Counted from the stretch's first letter, positions 8,013 to 17,731 are shown. The stretch is 64,000 nt of DNA from Emcibacter nanhaiensis (GCF_006385175.1 NZ_VFIY01000005.1:565501-629500); one strand, 5' to 3'. Numbers and translations are program-made. Notes: generated by a model not told the origin, from the sequence alone.

Positions 8013-10219
8013 CAGGCATTCCCCTTGCTGCTGTACAGTCTGGCCAGGTTCAGCCGCAACGCGTTGAGGGTCACCACGATGCTGGAACCGGACATGGCCA
8101 GGGCGGCGATCAGCGGCGTGAGCATGCCGGCCGCGGCGAAGGGCACAGCCACCACATTGTAGGCGGCGGCGAAGGCAAAATTGACGAACACCAGGGTCCG
8201 GCTCTTGCGGGAGACCTGCAGGGCGCGGACCACAGTTTCCAGCCGTTGTGACTGGAAGATAAAGTCGGCGGCATTCTGGCTTACATCGGCGGCGGAACTG
8301 GGGGAGATGGAGACATGGGCCGCGGCCAGCGCCGGAGCGTCGTTAAGGCCGTCACCCACCATCAGCGGCTTCTTGCCGTTGGCTTTCAGCTCTTCCAGCA
8401 CGGCGATTTTTTCCTGCGGCTTGAAGCCGGCGCGCCAGTTGTCGATGCCGAGCTCGGCGGCGACCTCACGCACCACATCCTCGCGGTCGCCGGACAGCAG
8501 GATCAGCTCCAGGCCATCCTTTTTCAGCCAGTTACAGACCTCGCTGGCGTCGCGGCGCAGCCGGTCGCGGAAGGCGAGGAACACAGGCGCTTCGCCCTCA
8601 ACCGCCAGCCACAGTTCGCTGAAGCGGTTGTTCTCCACAGCGGTATCCGGCACCGAACACCAGCTGCGGTTGCCGAGGCGGACTTCGCGACCGTCGATGA
8701 CCGCTTTCAGGCCCATGCCGGCTTCTTCATGCAGCGCGCTTTCGGTGGCGATGGTGGGAATGTCGCGTTCGTGGCAGGCGACAATCAGCGCCCGGCACAG
8801 CGGATGGGTTGACGATTTGGCGAGGCTTGCCGCCAGCTCCAGCCTGGCCGGCTCGATCTCGTCCGCATTGGCCAGCTCCGGCTGGCCCAAGGTCAGGGTG
8901 CCGGTCTTGTCGAATATTACGGTGTCCACTTCGGCCAGCCGCTCCAGCCCATCAGCGGCCTTGACCAGGATGCCCGACTTGAACAGCAGGTTGGAGGCTA
9001 CCACCTGGACCACCGGCACGGCAAGGCCGAGCGCACAGGGGCAGGTAATGATCAGCACTGAAATGGCGGTGATCAGGGACTGTTCCCAGCCCACAGAGGA
9101 AAACAGCATCCAGCCAAGGAAGGTGAACAGCGCCAGCAGATGCACGGCCGGGGCATAGATCTTGGCCGCCTTGTCGGCCAGGCGCACATATTTGGCCCGG
9201 CCCTGCTCGGCGGTTTCCATCAGGGTGATGATTTCATCCAGCAGGGTCTTGCCGCTGAGCGCCGTGATTTTCACATCCAGCACCCCGTTCAGGTTCATGG
9301 TGCCGGCAAAGACCTCGGCCCCTTCCTCGGCCTTGACCGGCAGGGTTTCGCCGGTCACCAGGCTGGTGTCCACCTCGGACACCCCGCGCAGGATTTCCCC
9401 GTCCACCGGGATGCGGTCGCCGGGCATCACCCGCACCGTCTGGCCGGGGCGCAGCATCTCGAGGGGGCTCAGTTCCGTTTCACCATTGTCCAGCAGCAGG
9501 GTCGCGGTATGGGGCCGATAGGACATCAGGTTCTGGGCCATGCCTCTCGCGTGGTTGCGCATCTTGCGGTCCAGGTAGCGCCCGATCAGCAGGAAGAACA
9601 GCAGCATGACGGCGGCATCATAATAGGTATGCACGGCGCCCTGCATGGTTTCCAGCAGGCTCATGCCGCAGGCCAGGATCACGGCCAGCGAAATGGGTAC
9701 ATCCATATTCAGGGTGCCGGCCTTGACCGCGCCCCAGGCGGACCGATAGAAGGGCAGGCCGGCATAGGCTGCGGCCGGAAGAACCAGCAGGGCGGACAAC
9801 CAGTGCATCAGCAGTCGGGTACTTTCCGCCATGTCGGACACATTGCCGGACCACACGGACACCGACAGCAGCATGACGTTGGCGGCAACGAAGCCGGCGA
9901 CGGCCATGGAAATCAGCAGCTGGCGGCTTTCCTTGTCATTGGCCATCAGCGAAGGGTCGTCCTTGAACCGGAACGCGCGGAAGCCGATGTCCTTCAGGGT
10001 GTCGATCACCTGTTCGCTTTTGGACAGTGCCTCGTCCGACCCGGGTTGGTCGTCGTTGGCCCATTGCACCGCCAGGCGCTGGGTCGTCAGGTTGACCCGC
10101 GCATTGCGGATGGCCGGGTTTTTCTGCAGGGTGCCTTCAATTTCGCGGATACAGGACGGGCAGTGCAGCCCTTCCACCACAAAATGTTCGACTTCCGGTG
10201 ATTTGAGAGGTTCAGCCAT
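8012..10219 (-). CDS. ccoI: Copper-exporting P1B-type ATPase CcoI/FixI
   Basis: A 735-residue heavy-metal P-type ATPase that moves copper across the inner membrane for the binuclear centre of cbb3 oxidase. An N-terminal heavy-metal domain holds GLHCPSCIREIEGT (residues 13-26); the transmembrane metal site is CPCALG; the phosphorylation loop is FDKTGTLT; TGE appears in VTGETLPVKAEEG; the nucleotide domain ends with MVGDGLNDAPAL. Eight transmembrane helices are expected. It is joined by one-base stop/start overlaps to ccoH upstream and ccoS downstream, so the four assembly genes are one translational unit. Confidence 0.96.
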   Translation of the reverse strand: MAEPLKSPEVEHFVVEGLHCPSCIREIEGTLQKNPAIRNARVNLTTQRLAVQWANDDQPGSDEALSKSEQVIDTLKDIGFRAFRFKDDPSLMANDKESRQLLISMAVAGFVAANVMLLSVSVWSGNVSDMAESTRLLMHWLSALLVLPAAAYAGLPFYRSAWGAVKAGTLNMDVPISLAVILACGMSLLETMQGAVHTYYDAAVMLLFFLLIGRYLDRKMRNHARGMAQNLMSYRPHTATLLLDNGETELSPLEMLRPGQTVRVMPGDRIPVDGEILRGVSEVDTSLVTGETLPVKAEEGAEVFAGTMNLNGVLDVKITALSGKTLLDEIITLMETAEQGRAKYVRLADKAAKIYAPAVHLLALFTFLGWMLFSSVGWEQSLITAISVLIITCPCALGLAVPVVQVVASNLLFKSGILVKAADGLERLAEVDTVIFDKTGTLTLGQPELANADEIEPARLELAASLAKSSTHPLCRALIVACHERDIPTIATESALHEEAGMGLKAVIDGREVRLGNRSWCSVPDTAVENNRFSELWLAVEGEAPVFLAFRDRLRRDASEVCNWLKKDGLELILLSGDREDVVREVAAELGIDNWRAGFKPQEKIAVLEELKANGKKPLMVGDGLNDAPALAAAHVSISPSSAADVSQNAADFIFQSQRLETVVRALQVSRKSRTLVFVNFAFAAAYNVVAVPFAAAGMLTPLIAALAMSGSSIVVTLNALRLNLARLYSSKGNA

Positions 10220-10722
10220 TATTTGCTCACGACAATACGATCCCTGAGTATATATTTAGTCTGGGCATCGGATTTTGCAACGGCTGTGATTTCCCACTCG
10301 CCGGGCAGCGGCAGATCGACCGGCGCTTCATAGACATAGAGCCCGTCTTTTTTCCCCGTCAGCGGCAGGGTGAGCTCGAAGTCATAGCCTTCGACCACCG
10401 GGCGGCGAAAACTGACCTGCAGGCCGCCGGGGGCCGCGGTATTTTCCGGATGGACCAGGCTGATCCCCAGGCTATCTCCCTTCTGTGCTTCGAGGGGAGA
10501 GGAGAAATGGAGTTTCCAGCCGGACAGTTTCTGTTTCTGGTCCTGCTCGATCTGCTCGTTATAGGCCAGGCCCTTGCGGTAGGGGTCTTCCGTCGACAGG
10601 CCGTTCCAGCTGTCCAGGGCCAGCCAGGCCATTACACCATTGACGGCAAAGACGATGAGGAAAAAACCGGTCAGCCACAAAAGGGCGGTTTTGCCGGTAA
10701 AGGGTTTTGACGTGTCCTCCAT
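10219..10722 (-). CDS. ccoH: FixH/CcoH family cbb3 oxidase assembly protein
   Basis: A 167-residue membrane protein with one N-terminal helix (about residues 10-33, LLWLTGFFLIVFAVNGVMAW) and a periplasmic beta-rich domain. The motif DPYRKGLAYNEQIEQDQ just after the helix is the FixH family signature. CcoH is required for stable assembly of cbb3 oxidase, and in known systems it stays associated with the complex. It shares one-base overlaps with ccoG upstream and ccoI downstream. Confidence 0.93.
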   Translation of the reverse strand: MEDTSKPFTGKTALLWLTGFFLIVFAVNGVMAWLALDSWNGLSTEDPYRKGLAYNEQIEQDQKQKLSGWKLHFSSPLEAQKGDSLGISLVHPENTAAPGGLQVSFRRPVVEGYDFELTLPLTGKKDGLYVYEAPVDLPLPGEWEITAVAKSDAQTKYILRDRIVVSK

Positions 10723-12251
10723 TATTTGGGCCCCTTGAAGTTGGTTTCCTGGATGTCGGACTCCGGTCCGTCGACGTCATGGACCTCAAAGGCGATATCC
10801 GTGCTCGGGCCCTCCAGATATTTACGGTGCGTGGAAATGTAGACCTTGACGGATCTCAGCCGGTCTCTCTCCACATGAACAACCGGAAGTCCGTCTTCAG
10901 TCATATCTGTCACGCCTTCGACCCGGATCTCATATTCCTTGAGGCCGGTAACATCGATGGAGAAATTCCTGTCGGCTCGCGACTTGTTGAGGATTTTCAC
11001 GGTGTAGCCGTTACGAATATCGCCGCTTGAGAGCTGCACGAAGACCGGGTTGCGGTCACGCAATACGTTGACGTCCAGTTCAGCCCTGGTCAGCAGGGTA
11101 TAAAGCATAAAGCCGCCGACCAAGAGAATCAGGGTGCTGTAGATGATTGTCCGGGGCCGGATGATATGGAATCGTTCCTTTTCGCCTTTGGCCCGGGCCT
11201 CGAAATTGGCGAGGCTGTCATAGGCGATCAGGCCGCGCGGGCGACCGATCTTGTCCATCACTTCGTTACAGGCGTCGATACAGAGTGAACACTGGATGCA
11301 CTCCAGCTGCATCCCGTCACGGATATCGATCCCCTGGGGACAGACCACCACGCACTGGCGGCACTGGACGCAGTCGCCGCGACCTTCCCAGCTTTCGCCT
11401 TTTTTGTGCGGCCCGCGGGGCTCCCCGCGGTCATAGCGATACATGACCGCCAGTGAATCCTCGTCCAGCATTACGGACTGGATCCGCGGCCAGGGGCACA
11501 TATAGGTACAAACCTGTTCCCTGGCGAAGCCGCCGAGCAGATAGGTGGTCGAGGTAAACAGCGCAATCCAGAAATAGACGGTGGAATCCGCCTCGAAATG
11601 GATCAGTTGCTTTGCAAGGGTCGGCGCGTCGGCGAAATAGAAGACCCAGGCCCCGCCGGTGGCCACCCCGATCAATAACCAGGTGAAATGCTTCATAAAT
11701 TTTTTGCGGAACTTGTCAAAGCTCCACGGCGCCTTGTCGAGCCTGATCCGCTCGTTGCGGTCGCCCTCGAAAAACCGTTCCACCACCAGGAACAGGTCGA
11801 CCCAGACGGTTTGCGGGCAGGTGTAACCGCACCACATGCGGCCGGCGGTGCTGGTGACCAGGAACAGGCCGATGGCGGCGAGTATGAGCAGCCCGGTGAT
11901 ATAATAGACCTCCTGCGGCCAGATCTCGATAAAGAAGAAATAGAAGCGGCGGCCCGGGAAGTCGATCAGGATTGCCTGATCCGGCAGGCCCGGTCCCCGA
12001 TCCCAGCGGATCCAGGGGGACAGGTAATAAATGCCCAGGGTCACAATCATGATGACCCATTTGATATTGCGGAAGGTGCCGCGGGCCCGCTTCGGATAAA
12101 TCTGTTCCCTTTTCTTGTAAAGGGAGCGTTCCTCGGGACGGTTGACCGGTTCAACTTTCGCCCGTTCCACTTCCGGATGCGGGGTAATCGAGTGGGGGGC
12201 GGGGGCCGGACGCGGATTTTTTCCGTCCGGAGTCTGAGGCTGGTTTGCCAT
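10722..12251 (-). CDS. ccoG: Cytochrome c oxidase accessory protein CcoG (FixG/RdxA)
   Basis: A 509-residue membrane iron-sulfur protein. Six or so hydrophobic helices are interrupted by two ferredoxin-type [4Fe-4S] motifs: CVQCRQCVVVCPQGIDI and CIQCSLCIDAC, and a C-terminal Ig-like FixG domain (from about residue 390). RMWCGYTCPQTVWVDLF and CTYMCPWPRIQ are further conserved cysteine motifs. CcoG is implicated in reducing Cu(II) for oxidase assembly. It starts the ccoGHIS assembly module, separated from ccoP by about 130 bases, so a separate promoter is possible. Confidence 0.96.
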   Translation of the reverse strand: MANQPQTPDGKNPRPAPAPHSITPHPEVERAKVEPVNRPEERSLYKKREQIYPKRARGTFRNIKWVIMIVTLGIYYLSPWIRWDRGPGLPDQAILIDFPGRRFYFFFIEIWPQEVYYITGLLILAAIGLFLVTSTAGRMWCGYTCPQTVWVDLFLVVERFFEGDRNERIRLDKAPWSFDKFRKKFMKHFTWLLIGVATGGAWVFYFADAPTLAKQLIHFEADSTVYFWIALFTSTTYLLGGFAREQVCTYMCPWPRIQSVMLDEDSLAVMYRYDRGEPRGPHKKGESWEGRGDCVQCRQCVVVCPQGIDIRDGMQLECIQCSLCIDACNEVMDKIGRPRGLIAYDSLANFEARAKGEKERFHIIRPRTIIYSTLILLVGGFMLYTLLTRAELDVNVLRDRNPVFVQLSSGDIRNGYTVKILNKSRADRNFSIDVTGLKEYEIRVEGVTDMTEDGLPVVHVERDRLRSVKVYISTHRKYLEGPSTDIAFEVHDVDGPESDIQETNFKGPK

Positions 12252-12380
12252 ACTGAATGCCTTTTAAATAATGGATACCCTGTTTTCAGTCCGGGGCCCG
12301 CGGTGACCTGCTGTTGTCACTCCGACTTTTTTAGCCCTCCCCGCAGAGGTGTCATCTCGCAGGTCCCGGATTATGATCTT

Positions 12381-13244
12381 TTATTCGCCGCCGCCAAGTG
12401 AGTGAACATAGACGGCGAGGCTTTTAATGGTTGCCGGATCAAGACGTCCCGCCCATGTCGGCATCACACCGGCACGGCTGTTGGAAATGGTGGCATAGAC
12501 TGTGTCGTAGTCACCGCCATACAACCAGATACCATCGGTCAGGTTGGGGGCGCCCAGTTCCTGGATGCCCTTGCCGTCTTCACCATGGCAGGAGGCACAA
12601 TTTTCCTCGAACAGGACCGCGGCGCCTTCCGGTGCCTTAATGCTGTCGTCACTCAGGGAAAGTACATAGTTGGCCAGGTCGGACACCTGTTCCTTGTCGA
12701 GAATTTCGTCCTTCAGGAAGGCCGGCATGCTGTTCATACGGGTGTCGTCATGCACGGAGCGGATTCCGACGGTAATGGTTTCGTGGATGTCCTCCAGGGT
12801 GCCGCCCCACAGCCAGTCGTCGTCGTTCAGGTTGGGGTAGCCAAAGCCGCCGGAAGCGCCCGAGCCGTGACAGCCGGCGCAGTTGTCGCCGAACGCCGCC
12901 TTGCCGCCGGCCATGGCGAATTCCATCAGCTCCTGGGTGTTCTTGATGGTCTCCAGGTCGGCGGTCAGCAGGGCCTGTGCCCTGGTGGCGCGATCTGCAT
13001 GCATGGCTTCCACTTGCTCGTTCACTACGGCGCGCTGGGAATAACCCAGAACCCCCGTGGTATAGTCGCTGATCATCGGCCAGGCCGGCATAACAATCCA
13101 ATAGCCGATTGCCCAGACGATGGAAACCAGCCAGGTCCAGACCCACCAGCGGGGCAGGGGGGTATTCAGTTCCTTGATCCCGTCCCATTCATGTCCGGTT
13201 GTTTCCACACCGCTGACATTGTCGATTTCAGGTTTATTACTCAT
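12381..13244 (-). CDS. ccoP: cbb3-type cytochrome c oxidase subunit III (dihaem)
   Basis: A 287-residue membrane-anchored dihaem cytochrome c that passes electrons from soluble cytochrome c to the CcoO/CcoN core. One N-terminal membrane helix (about residues 35-58) is preceded by the characteristic WDGIKELNTPLPRWW. Two haem c motifs are present: CAGCH at residues 122-126 and CASCH at 216-220; distal Met ligands probably lie in NSMPAFL and GVMPTWAGRL. Full length, third gene after ccoN-O-Q order, 2 bases downstream of ccoQ. Confidence 0.97.
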   Translation of the reverse strand: MSNKPEIDNVSGVETTGHEWDGIKELNTPLPRWWVWTWLVSIVWAIGYWIVMPAWPMISDYTTGVLGYSQRAVVNEQVEAMHADRATRAQALLTADLETIKNTQELMEFAMAGGKAAFGDNCAGCHGSGASGGFGYPNLNDDDWLWGGTLEDIHETITVGIRSVHDDTRMNSMPAFLKDEILDKEQVSDLANYVLSLSDDSIKAPEGAAVLFEENCASCHGEDGKGIQELGAPNLTDGIWLYGGDYDTVYATISNSRAGVMPTWAGRLDPATIKSLAVYVHSLGGGE

Positions 13245-13246
13245 GT

Positions 13247-13402
13247 CTATTCCTCATCCAGTGGTGCGCGAGAAGCTTTGTTGAATTTGTCCCTGTTGCC
13301 GGGCCATAGCGCGTACGCCACTATGCCCACGAACAGGACAAGAAACAGGACCAGGCCCCAGGTCTGGGCGAAAGTCGAGGCATCGTGATGTGTAATATCC
13401 AT
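13247..13402 (-). CDS. ccoQ: cbb3-type cytochrome oxidase subunit CcoQ
   Basis: A 51-codon gene between ccoO and ccoP. The ATG at 13402 follows GGGAAAGGAGAAAGAAG, a very strong ribosome binding site. The product has one transmembrane helix (LVLFLVLFVGIVAYALWPGN, about residues 17-36) followed by a short polar tail NRDKFNKASRAPLDEE, exactly the CcoQ/FixQ plan. CcoQ stabilises CcoP in the assembled oxidase. The stop lies two bases before ccoP. Confidence 0.93.
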   Translation of the reverse strand: MDITHHDASTFAQTWGLVLFLVLFVGIVAYALWPGNRDKFNKASRAPLDEE

Positions 13403-13423
13403 CTTCTTTCTCCTTTCCCGGGC

Positions 13424-14149
13424 CTAGCGCCGGTTCTCTTCCTCGTTGTAGAGGTCGAAATCAACAAGCGTTCCCAGCATCTGTAGATAGGCGATCAGGG
13501 CGTCAAGCTCGGTGACTTTTTCGGGGTTGCCGTCAAAATCCCGCACTTTCGCACCCGGGTAGCGTTCCATCAGACCATCGTAACCATCGCTATATTCGTC
13601 AAGCTGTGACACCAGGTCCGCTTTTGCATTGGCGATCATTTCTTCTGTATAGGGAACACCCGCAATCTGGTTTGCCTTCAGGTCCTTTTCGATGGTGTTG
13701 TACTTGAGTTCCGTGGTTGCCAGGAACGGATAGCCCGGCATGATGGATTCGGGCACGACCTGCCGCGGATCGACCATATGAGCCCGGTGCCATTCATCGG
13801 AATATTTATTGCCGAGGCGGGCCAGATCCGGACCGGTACGTTTGGACCCCCACTGGAACGGGTGGTCATACATGCTTTCCGCGGCCAGGGAATAATGACC
13901 GTAGCGTTCCACCTCATCACGGGTGGAGCGGATCATCTGGGAATGGCAGGTGTAGCAGCCTTCCCGGACGTAGATGTTCCGGCCGGCCAGTTCGAGCGGG
14001 GTGTAGGGACGCATGCCCTTCACCTTTTCGATGGTGCTTTCCAGATAGAACAGGGGGGCGATCTCGATGATGCCGCCGATAGAGACGACAATCAGGATCC
14101 CGATCACCAGAAGAATGGAGTTCTTCTCAAAAATTTCATGTTTAAACAT
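13424..14149 (-). CDS. ccoO: cbb3-type cytochrome c oxidase subunit II (monohaem)
   Basis: A 241-residue membrane-anchored monohaem cytochrome c of the terminal oxidase. One helix (about residues 11-35) is followed by the periplasmic domain with CYTCH at residues 65-69, the conserved [18 protein letters not shown], and the Met-ligand segment [10 protein letters not shown]. Full length. It lies 14 bases downstream of ccoN and 21 bases upstream of ccoQ. Confidence 0.97.
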   Translation of the reverse strand: MFKHEIFEKNSILLVIGILIVVSIGGIIEIAPLFYLESTIEKVKGMRPYTPLELAGRNIYVREGCYTCHSQMIRSTRDEVERYGHYSLAAESMYDHPFQWGSKRTGPDLARLGNKYSDEWHRAHMVDPRQVVPESIMPGYPFLATTELKYNTIEKDLKANQIAGVPYTEEMIANAKADLVSQLDEYSDGYDGLMERYPGAKVRDFDGNPEKVTELDALIAYLQMLGTLVDFDLYNEEENRR

Positions 14150-14163
14150 AGGTCCATTCCTCC

Positions 14164-15822
14164 TTATTCAGCCATTGCCGGCTTCATAGCCGGTTCTGAT
14201 GCTTTGGCTTCACCTTCGCCCCTGACGGTCATCCACAGGTTATAGATCATGATCAGGGCGCCCAGGACGAACAACAGGCCGCCAGTGGCGCGGATGATAT
14301 AGTAGGGATGCATCGCTTCCACGGTTTCCACGAAGGAATATTCAAGGAAGCCGAGTTCGTTGTAGGCTCTCCACATCAGGCCCTGCATGATCCCGGAGAC
14401 CCACATGGCGGTGATGTAGAACACGATGCCGACGGTGGAAATCCAGAAGTGCCAGTTCACCAGCTTCAGGGAATACAGCGCCGGGCGTTTCCACAGCCAG
14501 GGCACCAGGCAATAGATGGCGCCGAAGCTGACATAGGCCACCCAGCCGAGCGCACCGGAATGCACATGGCCGATGGTCCAGTCGGTATAGTGGCTGAGAC
14601 CGTTCACCGCCTTGATGGACATCAGCGGGCCTTCGAAGGTGCTCATGCCGTAGAAGGCAACGGAGACCACCAGCATTTTCAGGACCGGGTCGGTGCGCAG
14701 TTTGTCCCAGGCGCCGGACAGCGTCATCAGGCCGTTGATCATGCCGCCCCAGGACGGCATCCACAGCATGATGGAAAAGGTCATGCCCAGGGTCTGCGCC
14801 CAGTCGGGCAGGGCGGTGTAATGCAGGTGGTGCGGTCCGGCCCAGATATAGATGAAAATCAGGGCCCAGAAGTGGATGATGGACAGCCGGTAGGAATAGA
14901 CCGGCCGTTCCGCCCGCTTGGGTACGAAGTAATACATCATGCCCAGGAAGCCGGCGGTGAGGAAGAAGCCCACCGCGTTATGGCCGTACCACCATTGCGT
15001 CATGGCGTCCTGGACACCGGAAAAGAGAATATAGCTTTTCGGTTCGGTCCAGGAGACAGGGATCGTCAGGTTGTTGACGATATGCAGCATGGCGATGGTG
15101 ACGATAAAGGCCAGATAGAACCAGTTGGCCACATAGATGTGCGATTCCCGGCGCTTGGCGATGGTGATCAGGAAAACCAGGAAATAAACAACCCAGACAA
15201 TGGTCAGCCACAGGTCAACATACCATTCCGGTTCGGCATATTCCTTGGACTGGGTGAACCCCATCAGGTAACCGGTCGCCGCCAGCACGATAAACAGCTG
15301 ATAGCCCCAGAACACGAACCAGGGTGCGATTTCCCCGGCCAGGCGAACCTTGCAGGTGCGCTGAACCGCATAAAAGGAGGTGGCGATCAGGGCATTGCCG
15401 CCGAAGGCGAAGATCACCGCCGAGGTATGCAGCGGGCGCAGCCGACCGAAATTGGTGAATTCCGTATCAAAATTCAGTACCGGGAAAGCAAGCTGCCAGG
15501 CGATCATGTCGCCGGCCAGGAACCCGGCCAGGCCCCAGAAGATGGTGGCGATGACCCCGGCCTTGACAATGCCGTCATTGTAGAAGACCCCGGCGGGCGA
15601 AGGTTCAGCCTTTACCCGGTTACCCTTGTTGAAGCCGAGATTGAAAACGGCGATGATGCCCAGAATGAAGCAGGCCAGCATAACGAAGGCGTGGATCTGG
15701 AAGGGGGTTGAAGTTGTCTGTGCTGCGATGAGCAGTGCGATCACGGCGCCGATCCCAAGCCCCAGGGATGTGAGCCATTGTGCCAGTGGACTGACAGCAG
15801 GTGGTGTAGGTTGGGTTGTCAT
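14164..15822 (-). CDS. ccoN: cbb3-type cytochrome c oxidase subunit I
   Basis: The 552-residue catalytic subunit of the high-affinity, proton-pumping oxidase used at low oxygen. About twelve transmembrane helices carry the haem and CuB ligands: [32 protein letters not shown] (CuB His and the nearby helix), [17 protein letters not shown], and [17 protein letters not shown] place the start at ATG 15822 ([12 protein letters not shown]), with ACAGGT seven bases upstream; a TTG at 15828 would add two residues. First gene of ccoNOQP-GHIS. An FNR/FixK-type palindrome lies about 120 bases upstream. Confidence 0.97.
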   Translation of the reverse strand: MTTQPTPPAVSPLAQWLTSLGLGIGAVIALLIAAQTTSTPFQIHAFVMLACFILGIIAVFNLGFNKGNRVKAEPSPAGVFYNDGIVKAGVIATIFWGLAGFLAGDMIAWQLAFPVLNFDTEFTNFGRLRPLHTSAVIFAFGGNALIATSFYAVQRTCKVRLAGEIAPWFVFWGYQLFIVLAATGYLMGFTQSKEYAEPEWYVDLWLTIVWVVYFLVFLITIAKRRESHIYVANWFYLAFIVTIAMLHIVNNLTIPVSWTEPKSYILFSGVQDAMTQWWYGHNAVGFFLTAGFLGMMYYFVPKRAERPVYSYRLSIIHFWALIFIYIWAGPHHLHYTALPDWAQTLGMTFSIMLWMPSWGGMINGLMTLSGAWDKLRTDPVLKMLVVSVAFYGMSTFEGPLMSIKAVNGLSHYTDWTIGHVHSGALGWVAYVSFGAIYCLVPWLWKRPALYSLKLVNWHFWISTVGIVFYITAMWVSGIMQGLMWRAYNELGFLEYSFVETVEAMHPYYIIRATGGLLFVLGALIMIYNLWMTVRGEGEAKASEPAMKPAMAE

Positions 15823-15942
15823 GTACAAACCTGTCTTTTTAGTGAATTTGAATTCGCATAGTGTGTTGTACTGTTGATGCCGGTAAAGATAAAAACTCCA
15901 GGATCATCAGCACTCGGATAGGACATACGTCCTTTTACTTCA

Positions 15943-15956
15943 TTGATATACGTCAA
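15943..15956 (-). promoter_or_regulatory. FNR/FixK-type box upstream of ccoN
   Basis: The 14-mer TTGATATACGTCAA is a near-perfect match to the FNR/FixK/Anr consensus TTGAT-N4-ATCAA (and to TTGA-N6-TCAA). It lies about 120 bases upstream of the ccoN start, compatible with a class II promoter and an untranslated leader of 70-80 bases. Oxygen-sensing FNR-type activators control most cbb3 operons in Alphaproteobacteria. It could also influence the divergent dipeptidase gene 225 bases away. Confidence 0.7.
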
Positions 15957-15974
15957 TCGGGCAGCAGGGAGGAT

Positions 15975-16003
15975 AAAAAAACGGTCGGAACGACTGTTTT
16001 TTT
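15975..16003. terminator. A-tract/T-tract hairpin between ccoN and the dipeptidase gene
   Basis: A run of seven A, a stem ACGGTCG paired with CGACTGT (one G-U), a GAA loop and a run of seven T form a symmetric structure with the form of a bidirectional intrinsic terminator. Both neighbours diverge away from it, so there is no obvious transcript to stop; see findings. The rest of the 358-base gap 15823-16180 holds the FNR box and presumably both promoters. Confidence 0.5.
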
Positions 16004-16180
16004 GGAGGGACACGGATAATAGTTGTGAACTGGCCAAACCCTTAATTCCCTGAGTCACTTAAAGTTTATTTATGACAGCAAGTACTTGCCTTGCCGGACT
16101 GAGAAACTACAGTTATCATATGCCAAATATGACTATTACTGCAAGATATCTAATATAAATCATACGGGGAAGTCAGAATT

Positions 16181-17449
16181 ATGAATACAGTAAAGAGATT
16201 TCGGGCGGCCAGCAGCCTTCGTTCCGCCATGGTCGCGGCAATCATTGCGTTGTGCTGTGTGCCGGGCGCTTCTCCCGGTTTTGCGGCTTCCCCTGAGGCG
16301 GACGTTCATGACCGGATATTCACCCTCGACAGCCATGTGGATATTCCGTTCAACTATACGGAAACACCGGAAACGGACCCCGGCAAGGCCACGGATATGC
16401 AGGTGGACCTGGGTAAAATGGACAAGGGGGGACTCGATAGCGGCTTTTTTATCGTCTATGTGGGGCAGACTGAAAGAACGCCGGAAAATTATGCCAAGGC
16501 CAAGGCGGACGCCCTCCAGAAATTCAGCCTGATTCATCGGATGACCGACCAGTTCTACCCGGATCGCATCGGGATGGCCTACCATCCGGCCGACGTGGAA
16601 AAAATCGCGGCCAGCGGACGCAAGGTGGCGATGATCGGGATCGAGAACGGTTTTGTGATAGGCAAGGATCTTTCCTTGCTGCGGAAATATTATGATCTCG
16701 GCGGCCGCTATATGACCCTGGCCCATATGGGACACAATGATATCTGCGACACTTCCACCCCCAATGCAGAACTGGGCGACGGGCCGGAGGAACACGGCGG
16801 CCTCAGCGCCTTCGGCCGTGAAGTCATTGACGAGATGAACCGGCTCGGCATGATGGTGGATGTGTCCCATATTTCGGAAAAGTCCATGCGCCAGGCCGTT
16901 GCCTATTCAAAAGCGCCGGTGATCGCGTCCCATTCCAGCGTGCGGGCCCTGGCGGATCATCCGCGCAACCTGACCGACGACCAGATGCGTCTGCTGGCCA
17001 AGCACGGCGGCGTGATGCAGATCGTCGCCCTTAGCGCCTATATCAAGGTCGACCCGGCCCGGCATGCCGCTTATGACGCGCTGGAGCAAAAAGTCGCCGC
17101 TCTCTATAAGGACGACAACCTGGACGAGGATGCGCTTTATGAGACTCCTGAAATGAAGCAGGGGCTGGAACAACTGGACCGGGATCATCCCCCGGCGACA
17201 GTCAGCCAGTTCGTGGATCACATTGACCATGCCGTCAAGGTCATGGGTGTTGATCATGTGGGCATCAGTTCCGATTTCGGCGGCGGTGGCGGGATTACCG
17301 GCTGGAACAATGCCGCCGAGACCGGGAACATAACCCGGGAGCTTCTCGCCCGGGGCTACAGCGAGGAGGATATCGCCAAGATATGGAGCGGCAATCTTCT
17401 CCGGGTCTGGCGCGACGTGGAGGCCGTGGCCGGGAAGTCCGCAAACTGA
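16181..17449 (+). CDS. Exported membrane dipeptidase (peptidase M19)
   Basis: A 422-residue zinc dipeptidase related to renal dipeptidase. An N-terminal signal peptide (about residues 1-36, ending GFAAS) implies periplasmic location. Metal-site motifs are visible: LDSHVDIPFNY (His-x-Asp ligands, near residue 49), MIGIENGFV (bridging Glu), VDVSHISEKSM and VIASHSSVRAL (His ligands), and VGISSDFGGGGG near the C-terminus. The enzyme would hydrolyse dipeptides, possibly D-amino-acid containing or wall-derived. The start follows GGGGAAGTCAGAATT. It is monocistronic, divergent from ccoN. Confidence 0.92.
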   Translation: MNTVKRFRAASSLRSAMVAAIIALCCVPGASPGFAASPEADVHDRIFTLDSHVDIPFNYTETPETDPGKATDMQVDLGKMDKGGLDSGFFIVYVGQTERTPENYAKAKADALQKFSLIHRMTDQFYPDRIGMAYHPADVEKIAASGRKVAMIGIENGFVIGKDLSLLRKYYDLGGRYMTLAHMGHNDICDTSTPNAELGDGPEEHGGLSAFGREVIDEMNRLGMMVDVSHISEKSMRQAVAYSKAPVIASHSSVRALADHPRNLTDDQMRLLAKHGGVMQIVALSAYIKVDPARHAAYDALEQKVAALYKDDNLDEDALYETPEMKQGLEQLDRDHPPATVSQFVDHIDHAVKVMGVDHVGISSDFGGGGGITGWNNAAETGNITRELLARGYSEEDIAKIWSGNLLRVWRDVEAVAGKSAN

Positions 17450-17637
17450 AGCCGCCCGCGGTCGGACGGCGGTGTCTCAATCTTGCCTTAATCGTATCGT
17501 TATAATGTAACCCTTCGGTCGGGATGGCCGCAGAGGTGCTGATGGAGCGAATTTGTCTAAAATTTTATGAGATTGTTTACAACCTTTTTAGATGTTCCAT
17601 TTACAGTTCAAGATACCAGACAAGTTGAGTTGGAATA

Positions 17638-17731
17638 TCTCTGGTGACAATGGCAAACCGTCGGCAACGGCGGGACGCAAAACCACTGGTCCCTGAACAG
17701 GCTCAGGGATAGCAGGGCTGCCGCAAGGAGA
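17638..17731 (+). ncRNA. Cyclic-di-GMP-I (GEMM-I) riboswitch
   Basis: The core matches the GEMM-I consensus position by position. GGCAAACC at 17652-17659 is followed by the four-base-pair stem GTCG/CGGC closed by a GCAA GNRA tetraloop, then GGGACGCAAA at 17672-17681. A second hairpin CCCTGA/TCAGGG (17691-17706) follows, and TAGCAGGGCTGCC at 17710-17722 matches the conserved 3' strand. Spacing between GGCAAACC and GGGACGCAAA is identical to the Vibrio cholerae Vc2 aptamer, and the stem differs by compensatory changes. The aptamer ends only a few bases before the AAGGAG of the next ORF, and TCTC 17638-17641 could pair with GAGA 17728-17731, so a translational switch is plausible (inference). 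Confidence 0.9.

Noticed and set aside
14308-15711. 467-codon open frame antisense to ccoN
   Set aside because: Shadow of ccoN; no ribosome binding site and His/Gly/Gln-rich composition.
15819-16058. 79-codon minus-strand frame over the ccoN promoter
   Set aside because: Covers the FNR box and the hairpin, and overlaps the ccoN start; no support for translation.
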